A stretch of 64,000 nucleotides of DNA from Nitrospirota bacterium (GCA_029864405.1 JAOTTP010000002.1:31678-95677), one strand, 5' to 3'. Positions 47,616 through 59,847 are shown, counted from the stretch's first letter. A program made the numbers and translations. Notes: a model not told the origin generated them from the sequence alone.

Positions 47616-48419
47616 TTACCGCGAAGGTTTTTTCCGGGGAAGGGAGGTGAAGGTTTGATGTAAAAATTTTCCCAGCCCCTCCAACGCAGCCTGAAAGAGC
47701 TCCATTCCCTTCCAGGTTTTCTTGTTGAGGGCTTGGTGTTTCTCCGCCCACTCAAAGGCGATCGGGAGGGGCATGAGCCGGATGGGCCCGCCTGTCAGTT
47801 CTGCCCACAGGACACTCAAGACGGTGCCTGCCCGGAGAGGAATATGCAGTACCTGAACAGGATTCTTTTCAGTGTCCTGGCATAGCTCAGCCGGACTGGT
47901 GACCAAATATTCCCGGCAAGCGGCAGGACGATGTTCATAAATGGAACATGCATCGTTTTCCAGAAAAATACAGGGTAGACGTAAGGCATAATACGCCCGG
48001 TTGATGGGGTCAAGGTCCGAATCGGTTTTCTGGTTGGGCGATTCTGCCAATTCCTGCAGCAAGGGAAGCAGTCCGGCTGCTTGTAACCGTTCTCTGGTTT
48101 CTGCCAACCGACGTTTAATTCGCGCCCGATGGTCCTGTGGCAAGCCTTCTAACGTCTTGGCAAGGGCAAAGGCTTCGGGCGGGGAGACCGGGACCATGAT
48201 GCGCTGACAACAGGCGTCACATCCCTTTTGGCAGGAAATCTTCTTGCCGGCTTGGAGGGTAGCGGAAATTTCCAGGGCTTGGGCCTGTTCCCCAAGGGAT
48301 CGCATCACCGGCACAATGTCGGTAATCGGGATGATACTGGTGGGAACATCCACTTGGGCCTGTAATTCCCCCGAAGTGGTATGAATAGAGAGATTGAGAC
48401 GTTCGAGAGGGGGCACCAT
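47616..48419 (-). CDS. YkgJ-type cysteine cluster protein
   Basis: ISCQKGCDACCQRIMVPVSPPEA...LPCIFLENDACSIYEHRPAACREYLV. Confidence 0.85.
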   Translation of the reverse strand: MVPPLERLNLSIHTTSGELQAQVDVPTSIIPITDIVPVMRSLGEQAQALEISATLQAGKKISCQKGCDACCQRIMVPVSPPEAFALAKTLEGLPQDHRARIKRRLAETRERLQAAGLLPLLQELAESPNQKTDSDLDPINRAYYALRLPCIFLENDACSIYEHRPAACREYLVTSPAELCQDTEKNPVQVLHIPLRAGTVLSVLWAELTGGPIRLMPLPIAFEWAEKHQALNKKTWKGMELFQAALEGLGKFLHQTFTSLPRKKPSR

Positions 48420-48662
48420 GAAAATGCGTCCAAGGTCTCAGCGAAGGAGGTGGTTGGATATTGAAAATGGTAATTTTGAGATCATCCCCATGGGGGCTTT
48501 GTTTAGTTTCCAGCCTAGTGTCCATTATTGGGGTTGTCAATTCCGGGATGGGGCCGATTAGGAATTTTGGTTGAATCCCGGAGGGGCTCCGGTGAAGTAA
48601 TAAAGTGGAGTGTTGCTTTCCTTCCCCAATTTTTCGCGGTAGCAAAAATTTGGGGCCGTGAT

Positions 48663-49448
48663 TCAGATTTTTTGTTGGGGGCGGTGGACATCCCGGTACG
48701 CCAACATCGGCAGCAGCTGCTGCTCACGAAAATCTTCAAATCCACAAGCATCATCCCAGGTGGGAGGGTTCTCATAGGTCCCAAACAGCATGTCCCACCA
48801 CACGAGGTCACCATAATTATTACGGTGATACCCATGCTGATGATGAATGCGATGCATCTCTGGGCGTTGGAATATATAGCCTATCCACTGCGGCGTCCGA
48901 ATATTAGTATGATAAAAGAATTCGCCGATGGCGGTGCAGGCGGTGTAGATGATACCGGCTTCTAAGGACAAACCGAGGATCGTATACACCAGGACACTTC
49001 CCAAGAGAGAATTAACGATCATTTCACCGGGGTGCTTATAAAACGAGGTGCTGACTTCCAATCGTTGGGGACTGTGGTGGATTTGGTGAAAGGCTATCCA
49101 CAGAATATGCACTTCATGTCGCCATCGATGCCACCAATAAAAGACAAAGGTCGCCAAAAAATAGGCTAGGAAGCCTCCTGCGACGGGTGAAAAAGAATCC
49201 CCAAGTTGAAAAATTGACCAGGAGGACAGCCAAACCTCCCAGGCCATACCCGCTAGCCAGACAATCCCGATTTGAACAAGATTCATGAGGAAAACTCGAA
49301 TGGGCCAGGTTTTGACGGTAGGCAGGTTCCAGCCTGGCCTCAGACGTTCAATTCCAAGGCAAATCAAAAATACAAGGAAAAGATAGGGAAGCATATTCTG
49401 AAGTCGGTACAGTCTATATCTTGTTTCGGAAAGATGTTGGTGTAACAA
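48663..49448 (-). CDS. Fatty acid hydroxylase/sterol desaturase family protein
   Basis: HRWRHEVHILWIAFHQIHHSPQRL...PEMHRIHHQHGYHRNNYGDLVWWDMLFGTYE. Confidence 0.9.
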   Translation of the reverse strand: MLHQHLSETRYRLYRLQNMLPYLFLVFLICLGIERLRPGWNLPTVKTWPIRVFLMNLVQIGIVWLAGMAWEVWLSSWSIFQLGDSFSPVAGGFLAYFLATFVFYWWHRWRHEVHILWIAFHQIHHSPQRLEVSTSFYKHPGEMIVNSLLGSVLVYTILGLSLEAGIIYTACTAIGEFFYHTNIRTPQWIGYIFQRPEMHRIHHQHGYHRNNYGDLVWWDMLFGTYENPPTWDDACGFEDFREQQLLPMLAYRDVHRPQQKI

Positions 49449-49469
49449 AAGGGAGAGGAGTGAAAGTTA

Positions 49470-50450
49470 TTGAGCATAAAGGAAAATAACTGTTCTCGTG
49501 TGGAGTCTGAGCGTTGGGAGAATTTCTGCGCGGCGTGCCCAGGTTATTTGAAGGCGCTCGCCGAGAACGTGGAACAGAGTTTTCTCCGGCGGGATACGAC
49601 CCATCCGGTCTTCTGCGGGTGCATCGATTGGCACTCCAGTGTTCATGGCGCCTACGCGTTGTTAACCGCCGCCAGGCTGACCGGACAAACCCGGTGGGCC
49701 AGGGTTGTGGATGCTGCGCTGGAGCCCGATTGCCTGGAGGCTGAACTGGCCTCCCTTAGGCGGGGGGACCTGAATCATGAGCTGCCCTATGGCTTTGCCT
49801 GGTTTCTCAAGCTTGCGCAGGAGCGTGAACAAGGCTGGAGCAAACACGATTTACTACCCTTGGCCACGGAAATCTCCTCGCGTTTGGGACACTGGCTCTT
49901 TTCCTTGTCGGATGAAGACCTTGTGCATCATGCGCAACGTCGGGAATACGGGAATCTCTCCTGGCCGCTGCTGAATCTCTGGCATTGGGGTAAATGGAAA
50001 CAGGATTCTCGTCTGCTTGAACAACTGTCGAATTTTACGCGGGTTCGCTTGTTGCCGCTTGATCAGGAATGCCCTGCTTCTCTTGACCAGGACACGAATG
50101 AATTTTTTCCGGCAGCGCTCCAGCGATGCCGGGCACTGCTCACGATTCTGTCACCTGAAGACTCATCGACATGGCTGGCCTCCCATCAGCATGGCAGCGG
50201 GGAATTTTCTCCTTTAACTATGTTCCCCACCACCCACTCAGCCGGCCTGAATTTTAGTCGGAGCTGGGGACTGTGGACTGCGTATCAGTATACGAAGGAT
50301 CCGGCATTCCGTGATCTGTACGTCAATCATATTGTTACGCATATGGATAGGCCGCAGTACTGGCGGGATGACTATCGAAAACACGGGCATTGGGTGCCCC
50401 AATTCGGCGTCTACGCGATTGCGTTAAGCCTCGACGACGTCACGATCTAA
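49470..50450 (+). CDS. DUF2891 family protein
   Basis: DTTHPVFCGCIDWHSSVHGAYALLTAARLTGQTRWARVVDAAL...LPYGFAWFLKLAQE. TTG start in ORF track. Confidence 0.82.
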   Translation: MSIKENNCSRVESERWENFCAACPGYLKALAENVEQSFLRRDTTHPVFCGCIDWHSSVHGAYALLTAARLTGQTRWARVVDAALEPDCLEAELASLRRGDLNHELPYGFAWFLKLAQEREQGWSKHDLLPLATEISSRLGHWLFSLSDEDLVHHAQRREYGNLSWPLLNLWHWGKWKQDSRLLEQLSNFTRVRLLPLDQECPASLDQDTNEFFPAALQRCRALLTILSPEDSSTWLASHQHGSGEFSPLTMFPTTHSAGLNFSRSWGLWTAYQYTKDPAFRDLYVNHIVTHMDRPQYWRDDYRKHGHWVPQFGVYAIALSLDDVTI

Positions 50451-50488
50451 ATTGTCGGCGGGTTTTTGTTTGAAATGTAAAAATGAGA

Positions 50489-51373
50489 TTACAGACCAAC
50501 GCCAATTTTTACGAGGGCCGACTCGGGAGAAATGAGGTTGCGGTTCAAGCCAAGGCGTTTGGCATCTAATCCCATCGCCAACCCAAGCAGTTGGGGAAGA
50601 TGAAGAATGGGTAGGTCGATCATCGTCTGTTCCTGACTGGCAGCTTTGGTCTGCATGCCGTCGAGGTTGAGATGGCAGAGCGGGCAGGGGGTGACCATGA
50701 TATCCGCTCCGTGCGATTTGGCATCCCGGGTATGGGTGGCGACCATCGTGAGGGAATTTTTTTCATTGATCGTCAGAATGGGAAATCCGCAGCAGCGCGT
50801 CTTCCCGGGAAAGTCGACAATTTCTGCTCCAAGAATTTCAATGATCCGTTCCAACGACTTGCCCCTATCGGGATGATCATCGATTCCCAAGGCTTCGGTC
50901 GGGCGCTGAATGTAGCATCCGTAAAATGGCGCGGCACGAAGACCCGTTAACGGCGTGGTGATGCTGTGACGAAGCGCGTCTTCTCCCACGTCCTCCAATA
51001 AAATCCACAGAAAGTGTTTGATGTTCGTGGTGCCCCGGTACTCCAGTCCTTCATCTTTCAGGAGGCCGTTAATCTCCTGAAGATAATCCGCCCTGGTGGT
51101 GAGACGATGATTGGCTTGGCTCATCACGCCCTGGCATGTACTACAAATAGTCATGATGGGGAGGCCTTGTTGTTCGGCCAGCGCAAAGGTGCGGGCATTC
51201 AGCACGTCTCCCAGTCGCAGGTCTTTTTCCTGCAACACGCCGGCACCAGTGCAGGTGGCGGTGGTCATTTCTGCGAGTTCGATTCCGAGTCTGGGATAGA
51301 CCTGCATGACGGATTGGTACAGTTCGGGGCAGGCCCCTTTGGAGACGCAACCCGGGAAGAAGGCGTATTTCAT
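50489..51373 (-). CDS. CCG-domain (HdrB/SdhE-like) subunit of non-classical succinate dehydrogenase/fumarate reductase
   Basis: AFFPGCVSKGACPELYQS...ATCTGAGVLQEKD...CSTCQG...FYGCYIQRP...TRCCGFPILT...CPLCHLNLD; 4-bp overlap with upstream sdhB-like gene. Confidence 0.87.
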   Translation of the reverse strand: MKYAFFPGCVSKGACPELYQSVMQVYPRLGIELAEMTTATCTGAGVLQEKDLRLGDVLNARTFALAEQQGLPIMTICSTCQGVMSQANHRLTTRADYLQEINGLLKDEGLEYRGTTNIKHFLWILLEDVGEDALRHSITTPLTGLRAAPFYGCYIQRPTEALGIDDHPDRGKSLERIIEILGAEIVDFPGKTRCCGFPILTINEKNSLTMVATHTRDAKSHGADIMVTPCPLCHLNLDGMQTKAASQEQTMIDLPILHLPQLLGLAMGLDAKRLGLNRNLISPESALVKIGVGL

Positions 51374-52329
51374 GATTGGCTTCTCACGCGTGTAAACAGC
51401 CGTTGAATGTGTTGGATGCCTGGGATCGGTCGATGTAGTGGGCCGGACATGGGCACTTTGCCTTTGAAAACTGACTGAATAATCATGGGAATCATCCCGA
51501 CTAATCTTCCAGCATGTTTGAGGCCGAAGGTTCTGATCGCCAGCATGGGTTCGTCCAGCATTCCTTTGTGTTTGATAATGTCCGTAAACACTTCGGCATG
51601 GCGAGAGCCACAGGTGGAGGGAACTTTTGCCTTCATCCCTTTAGCGCGTAGAGACATAATCCTGTCCATCGGTCCTACCCCTTTGGGACAGACTTGAATA
51701 CATTCCATGCATCGGGTGCAATCCCACATGCCGCCCGGCTGATTGAGCTGTTCGAGTCGATGGGTGGTTGCCCCATCGCGAGGGTCGGCGACGAACCGAT
51801 AGGCTTTGGCCAGGGCAGCAGGCCCGACGAAGCTCTTATCCACTTCCAGGACCGTGCAGTCCGACACACAGACGCCACACATGATACAGCTCATGACCCC
51901 GGAGAGGTGGCTCATGGACTCCGGTGAGGCTATGTATTCGGCGGTTGGAGCCCGCCCTTGCGGTTGGAGCCACGGCTGAATCTGTCGGATCTTTGACCAG
52001 AATGGTGCCATGTCGGTGACCAGATCTTTAATGACCGGCATGTTATTCATGGGTTCAACCTGAATCGTCTCACCTTCCGATGCCACCGAAATCATTTTGG
52101 TTTTGCAGGCCAGCACGGCATGCCCGTTAATTCGCATACCGCATGACCCGCAAATCGCTCCGCGACAGGAACAACGGAGCGTTAAGGAATCATCAACAGT
52201 TTCTCGAATTTTGATGAGTCCATCGAGCACACTGTCGGATGGATCGATCTCCAGATCGTATTCCTGATAGTACGAGGAAGGACGATCCTGTTCGGGATTA
52301 AAGCGGCGTATGCGAAGCGTGGTGTGCAT
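51370..52329 (-). CDS. sdhB: Succinate dehydrogenase/fumarate reductase iron-sulfur subunit
   Basis: LRCSCRGAICGSCGMRINGHAVLAC; CIMCGVCVSDC; CTRCMECIQVCPKG. Confidence 0.92.
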   Translation of the reverse strand: MHTTLRIRRFNPEQDRPSSYYQEYDLEIDPSDSVLDGLIKIRETVDDSLTLRCSCRGAICGSCGMRINGHAVLACKTKMISVASEGETIQVEPMNNMPVIKDLVTDMAPFWSKIRQIQPWLQPQGRAPTAEYIASPESMSHLSGVMSCIMCGVCVSDCTVLEVDKSFVGPAALAKAYRFVADPRDGATTHRLEQLNQPGGMWDCTRCMECIQVCPKGVGPMDRIMSLRAKGMKAKVPSTCGSRHAEVFTDIIKHKGMLDEPMLAIRTFGLKHAGRLVGMIPMIIQSVFKGKVPMSGPLHRPIPGIQHIQRLFTRVRSQS

Positions 52330-52446
52330 CAGTGGGGTGATTCCTCGGCTTCTACCTATAGTATATCGCCTTCAAGCCGTTGTCGGGGGGCTCGTACGTA
52401 GCGCATGCCCAGTTCTGAAGGAGCCACGATGTGTTCTCTGACTCCA

Positions 52447-54162
<1,716 letters not shown>

Positions 54163-54293
54163 TCTCGAAGGTCAACGATATTAATACGGAAACAGGCTTC
54201 TACCTTGTAGGGGTGCATAAACGTGTGAATAGTAAAGCGTAAGGAGAATTGATGGATGCTCATGTCTTTTTCTCTCCACTCCTTACTCCTAAC

Positions 54294-55445
54294 TTACTCC
54301 TCACGCCTCACTTCGTTTCTCTCCTTTACCGGTTGATAGGGACGATGGCGTGGGCCTTCATAAATCTGGTCGGGCCGGAACAAGTGATTATCTTGATATT
54401 GTTCAAAACAGTGCGCTAACCACCCGGCCACCCGGGCCATCGCAAAGACAGGAGTGAATAAATCGGTCTCAATTCCCATCCGATGGTAAATGATGCCGGA
54501 GTAAAAATCCACGTTTGGCCGAATTCCTTTGGGTCCCACACGTTGTTCCATTTCGTGCTCAACCGCCCTGGCAAGAGAAAATAAGGAATTGCCATCCGGA
54601 CGGGTATCCAATTGCTGAGCGAACGCTTGTAACACGGTGGCGCGGGGGTCCTTCACTTTATAAATCCGGTGCCCGAACCCCATAATTTTTTGCTTCATCG
54701 AAAATTTGTGATCAAGGTACGCAGGAATGGCCTCAATGGATCCGATGTCCTCTAACATGTGAATGACGGCCTCATTCGCGCCGCCATGTAATGGGCCTTC
54801 CAAGGTTCCAATGGCTGAGGCGATCACGGTAAAGGGATCGGCCAGGGTGGAGGCTGTCACCAGGCCGCTAAACGTCGAGGCGTTCATCGTGTGCTCGGCA
54901 TGGAGAATCAAGCAGATGTCAAACATCCTGGCGATGTCGGGGGCAGGGACGTTTTCGGAGAGCATGTACAAAAAATTTTCGGCGAATGAAAGGTCGTCAC
55001 GTGGTTGGATTTGTTCATCACCATGGCGCAGGCGAGCAAACCCCGCGACGATGGTGGGGAGTTTGGCGATGAGGCGGACGGCGGTCCAATATCGGGTGGA
55101 GTCATCCCGGACATCCGGAACCGGATAAAACATGCCCAAGGCGGCCACCGCCGCTTGCAGGGCATCCATCGGGTGTCCATGCTCGGGGAGGCATTTCAGG
55201 AGATCGGTGATGCGATATTTAATCCGGCGATGGTGAGTGAGATCCTCGTGAAACCGGGCTAGTTCTGTTTGGGTGGGAAGCCGGTTGAACAATAATAAAA
55301 ACGCCGTTTCGGTAAAGGTACTTCGTGTCGCGAGTTCCTCAATAGGGATCCCGCGATATTCCAGAACACCCTGGAGCCCATCTACATAACTGATTGTTGA
55401 TTTCGCCGCAGGAACGCCTGCTAGGCCTGGCAAATAATCTTGCAT
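54294..55445 (-). CDS. gltA: Citrate synthase
   Basis: GLQGVLEYRGIPIEELA; LILHAEHTMNASTFSGLV; LEGPLHGGANEAV; MGFGHRIYKVKDPRA; VDFYSGIIYHRMGI. Confidence 0.95.
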   Translation of the reverse strand: MQDYLPGLAGVPAAKSTISYVDGLQGVLEYRGIPIEELATRSTFTETAFLLLFNRLPTQTELARFHEDLTHHRRIKYRITDLLKCLPEHGHPMDALQAAVAALGMFYPVPDVRDDSTRYWTAVRLIAKLPTIVAGFARLRHGDEQIQPRDDLSFAENFLYMLSENVPAPDIARMFDICLILHAEHTMNASTFSGLVTASTLADPFTVIASAIGTLEGPLHGGANEAVIHMLEDIGSIEAIPAYLDHKFSMKQKIMGFGHRIYKVKDPRATVLQAFAQQLDTRPDGNSLFSLARAVEHEMEQRVGPKGIRPNVDFYSGIIYHRMGIETDLFTPVFAMARVAGWLAHCFEQYQDNHLFRPDQIYEGPRHRPYQPVKERNEVRREE

Positions 55446-55652
55446 GTCACCTTCTCTCTCTTGGATGTCACATTCGTATTTTTGCGCATAACGATATTAT
55501 ACCTTGACCGTGATCTGCATCCCAACTTTACCCGTAAACTTGCTATACTACGTTGTTGGAATCAGGATGAGTCGAGGTTTTGACTGTGTGAAAGAAATAT
55601 ATCATTGTTCTCGTATGGTCCAATTTTCAATTTCAAGAAAGGGGAATTCAGT

Positions 55653-56252
55653 ATGCATGGTTTCAAGAACGTCATGATGGTCGCGGGGTTTGTGGCTCTC
55701 GTCACGGGGGGGACAGGATTGTTGGCAGGGGCTGACCCCGGGAGCGATCACGATCCACATGGGAAGCAGCCTCATGCGGGAATGGGCTATGGAGAAGGCG
55801 ATCATGAAGGTATAGGGCATCATGGTGGTCTGTCGCCTTTGGCCATGAAAGAGCAATTGGGTCTTTCTGATGAACAGGTGACCAGGTTACGTCCACTCGA
55901 AATGGACTATCGAAAGACCATGATTCAGAATGGGGCGGATTTACGGGTGGCGATGGTAGATATGGGGACACTCATGGATGCCAAGCAACCCGACATGGCA
56001 GCGATTACCAGTAAGGTTGATGAAATTAGCCTGTTGCAAAAGAATATGATGATGTATCGCGTCGAGGTCCTTCTTAAAGTCAAAGAGGTGTTGTCTCCCG
56101 CGCAATATGAGCAATTCCGGTCCAGACTTCGTGAGCAAATGGAAGGGATGGCCCATCGTGGAGGTGAAATGCCGGAAGGGATGGAACACCATGGTGAGTA
56201 TCCTGGAAAACCACATGGCTATGGCGGTGAGATGCAGAAACAACATCCCTGA
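55653..56252 (+). CDS. Spy/CpxP-like periplasmic protein, His/Met-rich
   Basis: Signal peptide; HDPHGKQPHAGMGYGEGDHEGIGHHGG; KEQLGLSDEQVTRLRPLEMDYRKTMIQNGADLRVAMVDMGTLM...VKEVLSPAQYEQFRS; ATG 55653 after AAAGGGG. Confidence 0.75.
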   Translation: MHGFKNVMMVAGFVALVTGGTGLLAGADPGSDHDPHGKQPHAGMGYGEGDHEGIGHHGGLSPLAMKEQLGLSDEQVTRLRPLEMDYRKTMIQNGADLRVAMVDMGTLMDAKQPDMAAITSKVDEISLLQKNMMMYRVEVLLKVKEVLSPAQYEQFRSRLREQMEGMAHRGGEMPEGMEHHGEYPGKPHGYGGEMQKQHP

Positions 56253-56355
56253 ACATTGGGAGTTCTTCTTTGGAGGTTCTTGGGTCCCTTTTTATATGAG
56301 GGGCGGCATTGAGGGTTGAACTGATCGAACATCCAGAATAAGCCATCTTTCACAA

Positions 56356-56396
56356 GGGCCCCTTCTTCATCAACAGAAGAAGGGGCCCGTTTTTTT
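56356..56396 (+). terminator. Intrinsic terminator
   Basis: GGGCCCCTTCTTC-loop-GAAGAAGGGGCCCG followed by TTTTTTT. Confidence 0.9.
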
Positions 56397-56637
56397 ATGT
56401 ATCTGCCAATCTGTCTTGATCTCCCTACAGGGTTATTGATGAAGTTGTAGGCGATTGCCTGCACATCTTCAGGTGATACTTGGTGCGTATCGCGATAGGC
56501 GAACATCTAACCACTTGAAGTTGTTCATGAAAAAAATCATGGGATGGGAGGGAATGAGCCTTGCAATATCTCGCAAGTAATCACTGAAATACGACAGGGT
56601 ACCCAGTCGCATGTATTTGTCGTGGAGGGAGGTTGTC

Positions 56638-56979
56638 ATGAAATCATTTACTCAAATTGGTGTCTTGATGTTGGTGATAGGTTGTGGGGGAGTTGGCCCG
56701 TGTCTGGCCATGGAGGGGGAAGCTCTGGCTCAAGCACCTGAGGTTCGACAGGAACTTCATACGACTTCGCCGACTGCCACCTCACGGTATATGAATGTGG
56801 AAGGTACGCTTCAGGCCATCCAGGGAGACATGTTTATCATCGAAGGGGCATCAGCCGAACAACAGATTCAGATCCAGGTTGGCAAGGATACGGCGTTCCC
56901 GAATGGGCAAAAAGAACCCGGGCAACCCGTTCATGCCCTGGTGTCCGCCCAAGATGGACATGCGTTGATCATTCGATAA
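56638..56979 (+). CDS. Small exported hypothetical protein
   Basis: MKSFTQIGVLMLVIGCGGVGPCLAMEG...MNVEGTLQAIQGDMFIIEGASAEQQIQIQVGKDTAFPNGQ; RBS GGAGGGAGG. Confidence 0.65.
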   Translation: MKSFTQIGVLMLVIGCGGVGPCLAMEGEALAQAPEVRQELHTTSPTATSRYMNVEGTLQAIQGDMFIIEGASAEQQIQIQVGKDTAFPNGQKEPGQPVHALVSAQDGHALIIR

Positions 56980-57253
56980 AAGGCGACTCGGGGACTTGCT
57001 GCCTTGGTCTGAAGATCTTGAGGAATGATTTCATGAGAAAAGGGCATCGGGCTGGGAAAAAAGAAGTATTCATCACGATGCCATGAATGCGGGAGGGGCG
57101 AACATTTCAGAATTATTCACTTTGTCACTTGGGGGAGATACGGTGCGTGGTTCGAAGTGTTCGTCCTTCCGCTACTTTTAAGTTGAGAGGTGCGGTTCGT
57201 AGGTGCTAGTTTAGTAATAGGTGCATGTTAACAAATTATTGGAGAGAAGGCCA

Positions 57254-57421
57254 ATGATGAGATGTAAAACGTGTTGCCAGGAATATACGGCTTTTGATTT
57301 TGTCACCCTGCGGAATCTCTGTGAACATGTGTATTTGGATTCTCTAGCCCAGAAACAGAATCCCTGGTTATCCAATTCGGATAAGCATGTTTCCCGGTTG
57401 AATACACCCCAGCCGGTCTGA
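57254..57421 (+). CDS. Very small CxxC-containing hypothetical protein
   Basis: MMRCKTCCQEYTAFDFVTLRNLCEHVYLDSLAQKQNPWLSNSDKHVSRLNTPQPV; RBS GGAGAGAAGG. Confidence 0.45.
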   Translation: MMRCKTCCQEYTAFDFVTLRNLCEHVYLDSLAQKQNPWLSNSDKHVSRLNTPQPV

Positions 57422-57482
57422 CTTTGAGCGCCTCCATCTCCCTTGCCGATCGTTGGATGTGGGACATGTGAGAGAATGGGTT

Positions 57483-58397
57483 TTAGGGGCAAGACCGCCC
57501 GTGTGTCTGTTCTTCTGCGTGGTAAGAACTCCGAACCAGCGGGCCGGATTCCACATGCTGAAATCCTAAGGCCATTCCCTCTTCTTTGAATCGCTCAAAT
57601 TCATCCGGAGTATAGTATCGGGAAACCGCCGCATGCTGAAGAGTCGGCTGAAGGTATTGGCCGATGGTCAGAATGTCACATTCTACCTCGCGAAGATCAC
57701 GCATCACCTGCCGAATTTCCTCGTCTGATTCTCCTAAGCCTGCCATAAGCCCGGATTTCGTTCGCCCTCCCATCGCTTTAGCCCATTGAAGAACCTGTAG
57801 CGATCGCTGGTATTTCCCCTGCGGACGAATTGAGGGAAAGAGGCGAGGGACGGTTTCGATATTGTGATTTAAAATGTCCGGTTTGGCCTGCATCACCATT
57901 TCCAGATCAGTCTGCTGACCCTGAAAGTCCGGGATCAGCACTTCCACCGTGCACGTCGGGTTCTCGTGGCGGATTCGCTGAATCGTGTCTGCGAACAGTG
58001 CCGCGCCTCCATCGGGAAGATCATCCCGGTTTACCGAGGTCACGACTGCATGTCGGAGTTTGAGGAGTTTGACGGCATTGGCCACCCGCTGAGGTTCTTC
58101 CCGGTCCACGGCGGACGGGCGTCCCGTGGTCACTGAGCAGTAATGGCAACGCCTGGTGCAGATATCTCCAAGGATGAGGAATGTGGCTGTCCGATTATTC
58201 CAACATTCCCATATATTCGGACATCGAGCCTCTTCACAAATGGTATGCAGGCGATGCGTATCCATCAGTTGACGGATTTCCTGGTAATGGGGGCCTGGTC
58301 GGAAACGGACCTTAAACCAGGAAGGGAGATTTTTTCTGCGGGAGGCATTTGTAAAAGAAGAAGCGGGAGTAATTTCTGAAGTGGGAATGAATGTCAT
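57483..58397 (-). CDS. lipA: Lipoyl synthase
   Basis: CEEARCPNIWECW (auxiliary cluster), CTRRCHYC (radical SAM), GPLVRSSYHAEE (RSS motif). Start may be 58463. Confidence 0.95.
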   Translation of the reverse strand: MTFIPTSEITPASSFTNASRRKNLPSWFKVRFRPGPHYQEIRQLMDTHRLHTICEEARCPNIWECWNNRTATFLILGDICTRRCHYCSVTTGRPSAVDREEPQRVANAVKLLKLRHAVVTSVNRDDLPDGGAALFADTIQRIRHENPTCTVEVLIPDFQGQQTDLEMVMQAKPDILNHNIETVPRLFPSIRPQGKYQRSLQVLQWAKAMGGRTKSGLMAGLGESDEEIRQVMRDLREVECDILTIGQYLQPTLQHAAVSRYYTPDEFERFKEEGMALGFQHVESGPLVRSSYHAEEQTHGRSCP

Positions 58398-58614
58398 AAG
58401 CGTCTTGGAAGGTATGGTAATCTGTGAGTGTTGCCTGAAGTGGCGTTGAGTAGGAAATGGCACCCAACAGACGTCACCTATTGTAACACGAGAGTGTAGT
58501 CATGCCTATACTCTCGAGGAGATCTACCATGGGCTGCAGGAGTGAGGGAAATCCGGAAAGGCATGAACGCTGCAGTCAACGATCGGTTGGCAGATGCGTA
58601 GTCTTGTCAGAATG

Positions 58615-59847
58615 TCATGCGGGCTCATCCATCATTGAAGAAAAGTGGTTGGCCCAATCAATGGCTTCCACATAGAAATCCCGAATGGTGACAGGAGGAA
58701 GTTGGAGGTGCTTGAGTTCCAACCATTCGCCTTGTTCATAAGCCTTCACACAGTTCAATACGGTTCCCATCGGTCCGGTTCCCGAGATCAAGGCATCAAG
58801 AATGTCGTCCGGTAGGGGAAGGTTTTTGACAATGTCTTCCATGGAGGCCTCATACAAGGCGTCTAGGACCGACAGGAGGCCCATGGTGAAATATTTTTCG
58901 GGAGAATGGGCGCTCAGGCCGTGCCCCAATTTCTCGCACATTTTGGCTCGTACCAAGGCGATCACCAGCAGTTCCATCGGCTGGTCTTTTTCGGTGGCCA
59001 TAATAATGAGGGTGGCCCAGGTGCGAATCCGGTCGATGCCCACCATGCACGCGGCTTGCTCAATGCATTCCATACGTCTGGGGAGTCCAAGGGAGGCCGA
59101 ATTCACGTATCGAAGAATTTTGTAACTCAATGAGAGATCATTGCGAATAAATTCAACCAGGTGTTTCAACGAGATGCCAGGGTCCTGAAGATTCCCCAAT
59201 AATTCCAGGAGGGCGGCACGATTCCCGGGGATTTGACGGCCTCGAACGATATCAGGGCGATAAAAGAAGAACCCTTGAAAATAGAAAAATCCTAGCTGTT
59301 TGCAGGTTTCATAGACTTCCCGTGTCTCGACCTTTTCGGCGAGAAGACGCACGCGGTAATCCCGAAGCTGCCCGGCCTCTTGTTGTAACTGCTCTCCGCT
59401 TTTTCCTGCAACATCGATTTTGACGATGTCGGCCAATTCCAGAAACGGTCGAAAGCGATCATGAAACACGAAATCATCCAAGGCAATGGTATAGCCCTGC
59501 TGAGAGAGGGAGGCAATGGCTTCAAGCACGTGTGAGCTGGGTTCGACATTCTCTAAAATTTCCAAGACGACTCGATTTTTCGGAAGAGCCTCACAATGGT
59601 TCTCTAATAAAAATTGTTTGGGAATATTTAAAAAGGCCAGGTGCGATCCCACCACATGTTCCAGGCCGATATCGAGGTAGGTGTTCAAGAGGACCTGCGC
59701 CGTGGCGATCCCATCATCGGAGAAGTTGGCTGAATCGACTTCACAGTTTCGATACAGCAACTCATAGCCAATTGTTTTCAGATTCGGACCTAAAATCGGC
59801 TGGCGACCGACGAAGATATCTCGATCATGGATGAGGGTGGAATTCAT
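58615..59847 (-). CDS. EAL-HDOD signalling protein
   Basis: DIFVGRQPILGPNLKTIGYELLYR...TIALDDFVFHDRFRPFLELADIVKIDV...HLVEFIRNDLSLSYKILRYVNSA. Confidence 0.92.
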   Translation of the reverse strand: MNSTLIHDRDIFVGRQPILGPNLKTIGYELLYRNCEVDSANFSDDGIATAQVLLNTYLDIGLEHVVGSHLAFLNIPKQFLLENHCEALPKNRVVLEILENVEPSSHVLEAIASLSQQGYTIALDDFVFHDRFRPFLELADIVKIDVAGKSGEQLQQEAGQLRDYRVRLLAEKVETREVYETCKQLGFFYFQGFFFYRPDIVRGRQIPGNRAALLELLGNLQDPGISLKHLVEFIRNDLSLSYKILRYVNSASLGLPRRMECIEQAACMVGIDRIRTWATLIIMATEKDQPMELLVIALVRAKMCEKLGHGLSAHSPEKYFTMGLLSVLDALYEASMEDIVKNLPLPDDILDALISGTGPMGTVLNCVKAYEQGEWLELKHLQLPPVTIRDFYVEAIDWANHFSSMMDEPA

